A stretch of 6,596 bases of DNA from Dermatophilaceae bacterium (GTDB lineage Bacteria; Actinomycetota; Actinomycetes; Actinomycetales; Dermatophilaceae): assembly GCA_013361975.1 (NCBI GenBank), contig JABFXB010000376.1:1-6596 (forward strand). Reading direction: 5' to 3'. Shown piece after piece: positions 5,250-6,596 of this stretch. Within the stretch, counting starts at the first letter, position 1. Each line of letters starts with the position of its first letter. Below the pieces are notes generated by a model that was given only the letters and a program-made list of their open reading frames with translations, was not told where the DNA came from and made no database searches. The position numbers were made by a program, and so were the translations under genes.

Positions 5250-5672
5250 ATGGACCTGCTCGTCCACACCGGCTACGCCCTCGTCTACGCCGTCGTCGGC
5301 ATCGCCGTCCTGGGCCTCGGCTACGCCGCCCTCGACCTGCTCACGCCCGGCCACCTCGGCTCGCACATCTGGACCGAACGGTCGGTCAACGCGGCGATCG
5401 TGCTGGCTGCCGGCTTCGTCGGCCTCGGGGTCATCGTCTTCGCCGCGATCTGGACCAACGGCTCCGGCTCGCTCGGGGTGGCGCTCGGCTGGACCATCGT
5501 CTTCGGCCTGCTCGGGGTGGTGCTGCAGGCGGTCGCGTTCCGGCTGCTCGACCTCGTGACGCCGGGCGACATGGCCCAGCTCGTGACGGAGCGCGAGTTC
5601 CACCCTGCGTCGGTGGTGGCCGCTGCCGTGCAGGTCGCCGTCTCGCTCACCGTGGTCGCCTCGATCGCCTAG
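5250..5672 (+). CDS. DUF350 (YjfL-type) inner-membrane protein
   Basis: The 140-residue protein has four hydrophobic segments at about 8-28, 47-68, 76-98 and 119-139, so it should be an integral membrane protein. It contains an internal duplication: ALDLLTPGHLG (27-37) after the first helix and LLDLVTPGDMA (99-109) after the third, 72 residues apart, each followed by a charged T-E-R stretch and an Ala/Val-rich helix. This two-helix repeat with an LxxDLxTPG-like signature is typical of DUF350 proteins such as E. coli YjfL. The function of DUF350 is not established. GGAG at 5239-5242 is 7 bases before the ATG. The gap of 61 bases to the ligase gene contains no TA dinucleotide, so it is probably cotranscribed with it. 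Its place beside a YgiC/YjfC ligase and a YgiB/YjfM-like protein reproduces the yjf trio. Confidence 0.9.
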   Translation: MDLLVHTGYALVYAVVGIAVLGLGYAALDLLTPGHLGSHIWTERSVNAAIVLAAGFVGLGVIVFAAIWTNGSGSLGVALGWTIVFGLLGVVLQAVAFRLLDLVTPGDMAQLVTEREFHPASVVAAAVQVAVSLTVVASIA

Positions 5673-5676
5673 GTCC

Positions 5677-5682
5677 TACGCT
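5677..5682 (+). promoter_or_regulatory. -10 element (TACGCT) of a leaderless hydrolase transcript
   Basis: TACGCT fits TAnnnT and stands seven bases (CGGGGGC) before the GTG at 5690, five bases after the DUF350 stop codon. The -35 region is not convincing. The spacing implies that transcription starts at the GTG, which gives the hydrolase its own promoter despite the short 17-base gap. Confidence 0.5.
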
Positions 5683-5689
5683 CGGGGGC

Positions 5690-6547
5690 GTGGTCACCAC
5701 CGACGGCCGGTCGCGGGTGCGGCTGCCCGACGGCCGCCGGCTCGACGTGTGGCAGGGCGGTGACCCGCGCGGCATCCCGGTCCTCTTCTTCCACGGCACG
5801 CCGGGCGGGCGGCTGCAGGCCGCGCTCGGCGACGGCGCAGCCCTGCGGACCGGCGTGAGGCTGGTCGCGTTCTCCCGCCCCGGCTACGGGGGGTCGACCG
5901 ACGCGCCGACCACCCTGACGTCCGTCGCCGACGACGCCGCCGAGGTCATGCATGAGGCCGATGTCCAGACGTATGCCGTCCTCGGCGTCTCGGGGGGTGG
6001 ACCGTTCGCGCTCGCGACGGCCGCGGTGCACGCGGACCGGGTGAGCGCGGTCGCGGTCGTCGCCGGCATCGGCCCGGCGCTGGAGCTCGACGCCGGCGCC
6101 GCCGAAAGGCCCGCCGTGCGTGCGGCGCTGGCAGGAGACGTGGATCGGGCGATCGCCCTCCAGGACGCGGCCACGACCCGGAACGGGCCGCCGGGCGACC
6201 TCCCGTCCGGTCACCGTCCCGCAGGGCAGGGTGTCGGTTTCGTGTCGCCCGAGGTGCTCGAGCCCTGGACCGCCACGGGGCGCCCGGGCGTCCCCTCATA
6301 CCGCGGCGCCTCGCGTGACGCGCTGGCGTCCAGCGCAGGGTGGGACGTCGAGATCGCCCGGGTGCGGGCCCCGGTGACGCTCTGGTACGGCGACCACGAC
6401 CGCGTCGTCGGGCTCGAGCACGCGCGGTGGCTGCACGCCCACCTGCCGACGTCGCGGCTCGTGGTGCACGAGGGCGCCGGGCACCACGCCACGCTCATGG
6501 CGCACTGGGCCGACATCCTCACCGACCTCGTGGACGGCTCCGGCTAG
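5690..6547 (+). CDS. Alpha/beta-fold hydrolase
   Basis: The 285-residue protein has the canonical alpha/beta hydrolase layout. The oxyanion segment is FFHGTPGG (33-40), followed by FSRPGYGGS (61-69). The nucleophile elbow is GVSGGG at 99-104 with Ser101. The acid is probably Asp235 or Asp237 in WYGDHDRVV, and the base is probably His265 or His266 in GAGHHATL. The segment between about 130 and 215 forms a short, low-complexity, Gly/Pro-rich cap and carries no specificity clue; esterase, lipase-like or epoxide/haloalkane-type activities cannot be separated from sequence. There is no signal peptide, so it is probably cytoplasmic. The GTG at 5690 follows a leaderless-type -10 element and gives VTTDGRSRVRLPDGRRLDV, a usual start for this family. 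Its codon choice is slightly less extreme than ffh (CGT, ATA, TCA appear). A link to the ligase cassette is not implied. Confidence 0.92.
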   Translation: MVTTDGRSRVRLPDGRRLDVWQGGDPRGIPVLFFHGTPGGRLQAALGDGAALRTGVRLVAFSRPGYGGSTDAPTTLTSVADDAAEVMHEADVQTYAVLGVSGGGPFALATAAVHADRVSAVAVVAGIGPALELDAGAAERPAVRAALAGDVDRAIALQDAATTRNGPPGDLPSGHRPAGQGVGFVSPEVLEPWTATGRPGVPSYRGASRDALASSAGWDVEIARVRAPVTLWYGDHDRVVGLEHARWLHAHLPTSRLVVHEGAGHHATLMAHWADILTDLVDGSG

Positions 6548-6550
6548 GGT
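6545..6550 (+). promoter_or_regulatory. -10 element (TAGGGT) overlapping the hydrolase stop codon
   Basis: TAGGGT fits TAnnnT, includes the TAG stop of the hydrolase gene, and lies seven bases (CGGGGCC) before the ATG at 6558. CCGACC at 6522-6527, 17 bases upstream, is a fair -35 match (GAC core). This is the best-supported of the leaderless-type promoters in the window. Confidence 0.55.
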
Positions 6551-6557
6551 CGGGGCC

Positions 6558-6596
6558 ATGAGTGCACCGGTGCTCCACGTCCGTGGCCACGTGCTC
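6558..6596 (+). CDS. N-terminal start of a further gene (partial), possibly amidohydrolase
   Basis: An ATG opens a frame that runs off the right edge, giving MSAPVLHVRGHVL. It follows the hydrolase stop by ten bases and has a leaderless-type -10 element with correct spacing, so the start is credible. The beginning, two beta-strand-like stretches around V-R-G, is like the opening of amidohydrolase-family proteins that I associate with the ffh-rpsP region of some actinobacteria, but 13 residues cannot establish a family. Confidence 0.5.
   Translation, partial: MSAPVLHVRGHVL

Noticed and set aside
1997..5269. A 1090-codon open frame on the minus strand across the protease, small protein and ligase genes
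   Set aside because: It is antisense to three convincing genes and has Arg/Gly/Val-rich composition with no domain; long stop-free shadows are expected at this GC content.
4381..5559. A 392-codon plus-strand frame overlapping the ligase and DUF350 genes
   Set aside because: Arg/Ala/Pro-rich shifted-frame shadow with no motif; the ligase frame here has full-length family similarity.

Overview
This is a GC-rich, gene-dense bacterial chromosome segment. The GC-biased third positions, GTG starts, apparently leaderless promoters (TAnnnT six or seven bases before the start codon) and the style of the Ffh protein point to an actinobacterium. My impression is Micrococcales, perhaps the Intrasporangiaceae group, but the sequence does not prove that placement.

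Layout. Positions 1-93 hold the last 30 residues of an unidentified plus-strand gene. It converges on a minus-strand Nudix hydrolase gene (184-585), with a perfect hairpin (126-145) between the two stops. A divergent promoter region (586-711) then leads into ffh (712-2337), the signal recognition particle GTPase, which ends in a strong GC-rich hairpin (2353-2395). Next is an HtrA-like S1C serine protease with a PDZ domain but no visible export signal (2474-3448).

After a leader with its own -10-like element and a hairpin comes the most interesting part. It is a compact three-gene cassette: a small secreted or anchored Gly-rich protein with a YgiB/YjfM (DUF1190)-like tail (3608-3970), a stand-alone glutathionylspermidine-synthetase-type ATP-grasp ligase of the YgiC/YjfC family (3977-5188), and a four-helix DUF350 (YjfL-type) membrane protein (5250-5672). 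The first two genes are 6 bases apart. No TAnnnT element lies between the second and third, so all three are probably one transcript. The same trio occurs in the enterobacterial yjfL-yjfM-yjfC region, and its chemistry is unresolved. An attractive reading is that the ligase joins an amine or peptide to an acceptor, possibly the Gly-rich tail of the small protein, near the membrane where the DUF350 protein sits.

The window closes with an alpha/beta hydrolase (5690-6547) and the first 13 codons of another gene (6558 onward). Both have leaderless-type promoters. No RNA genes, mobile elements, CRISPR arrays or long repeats were seen.
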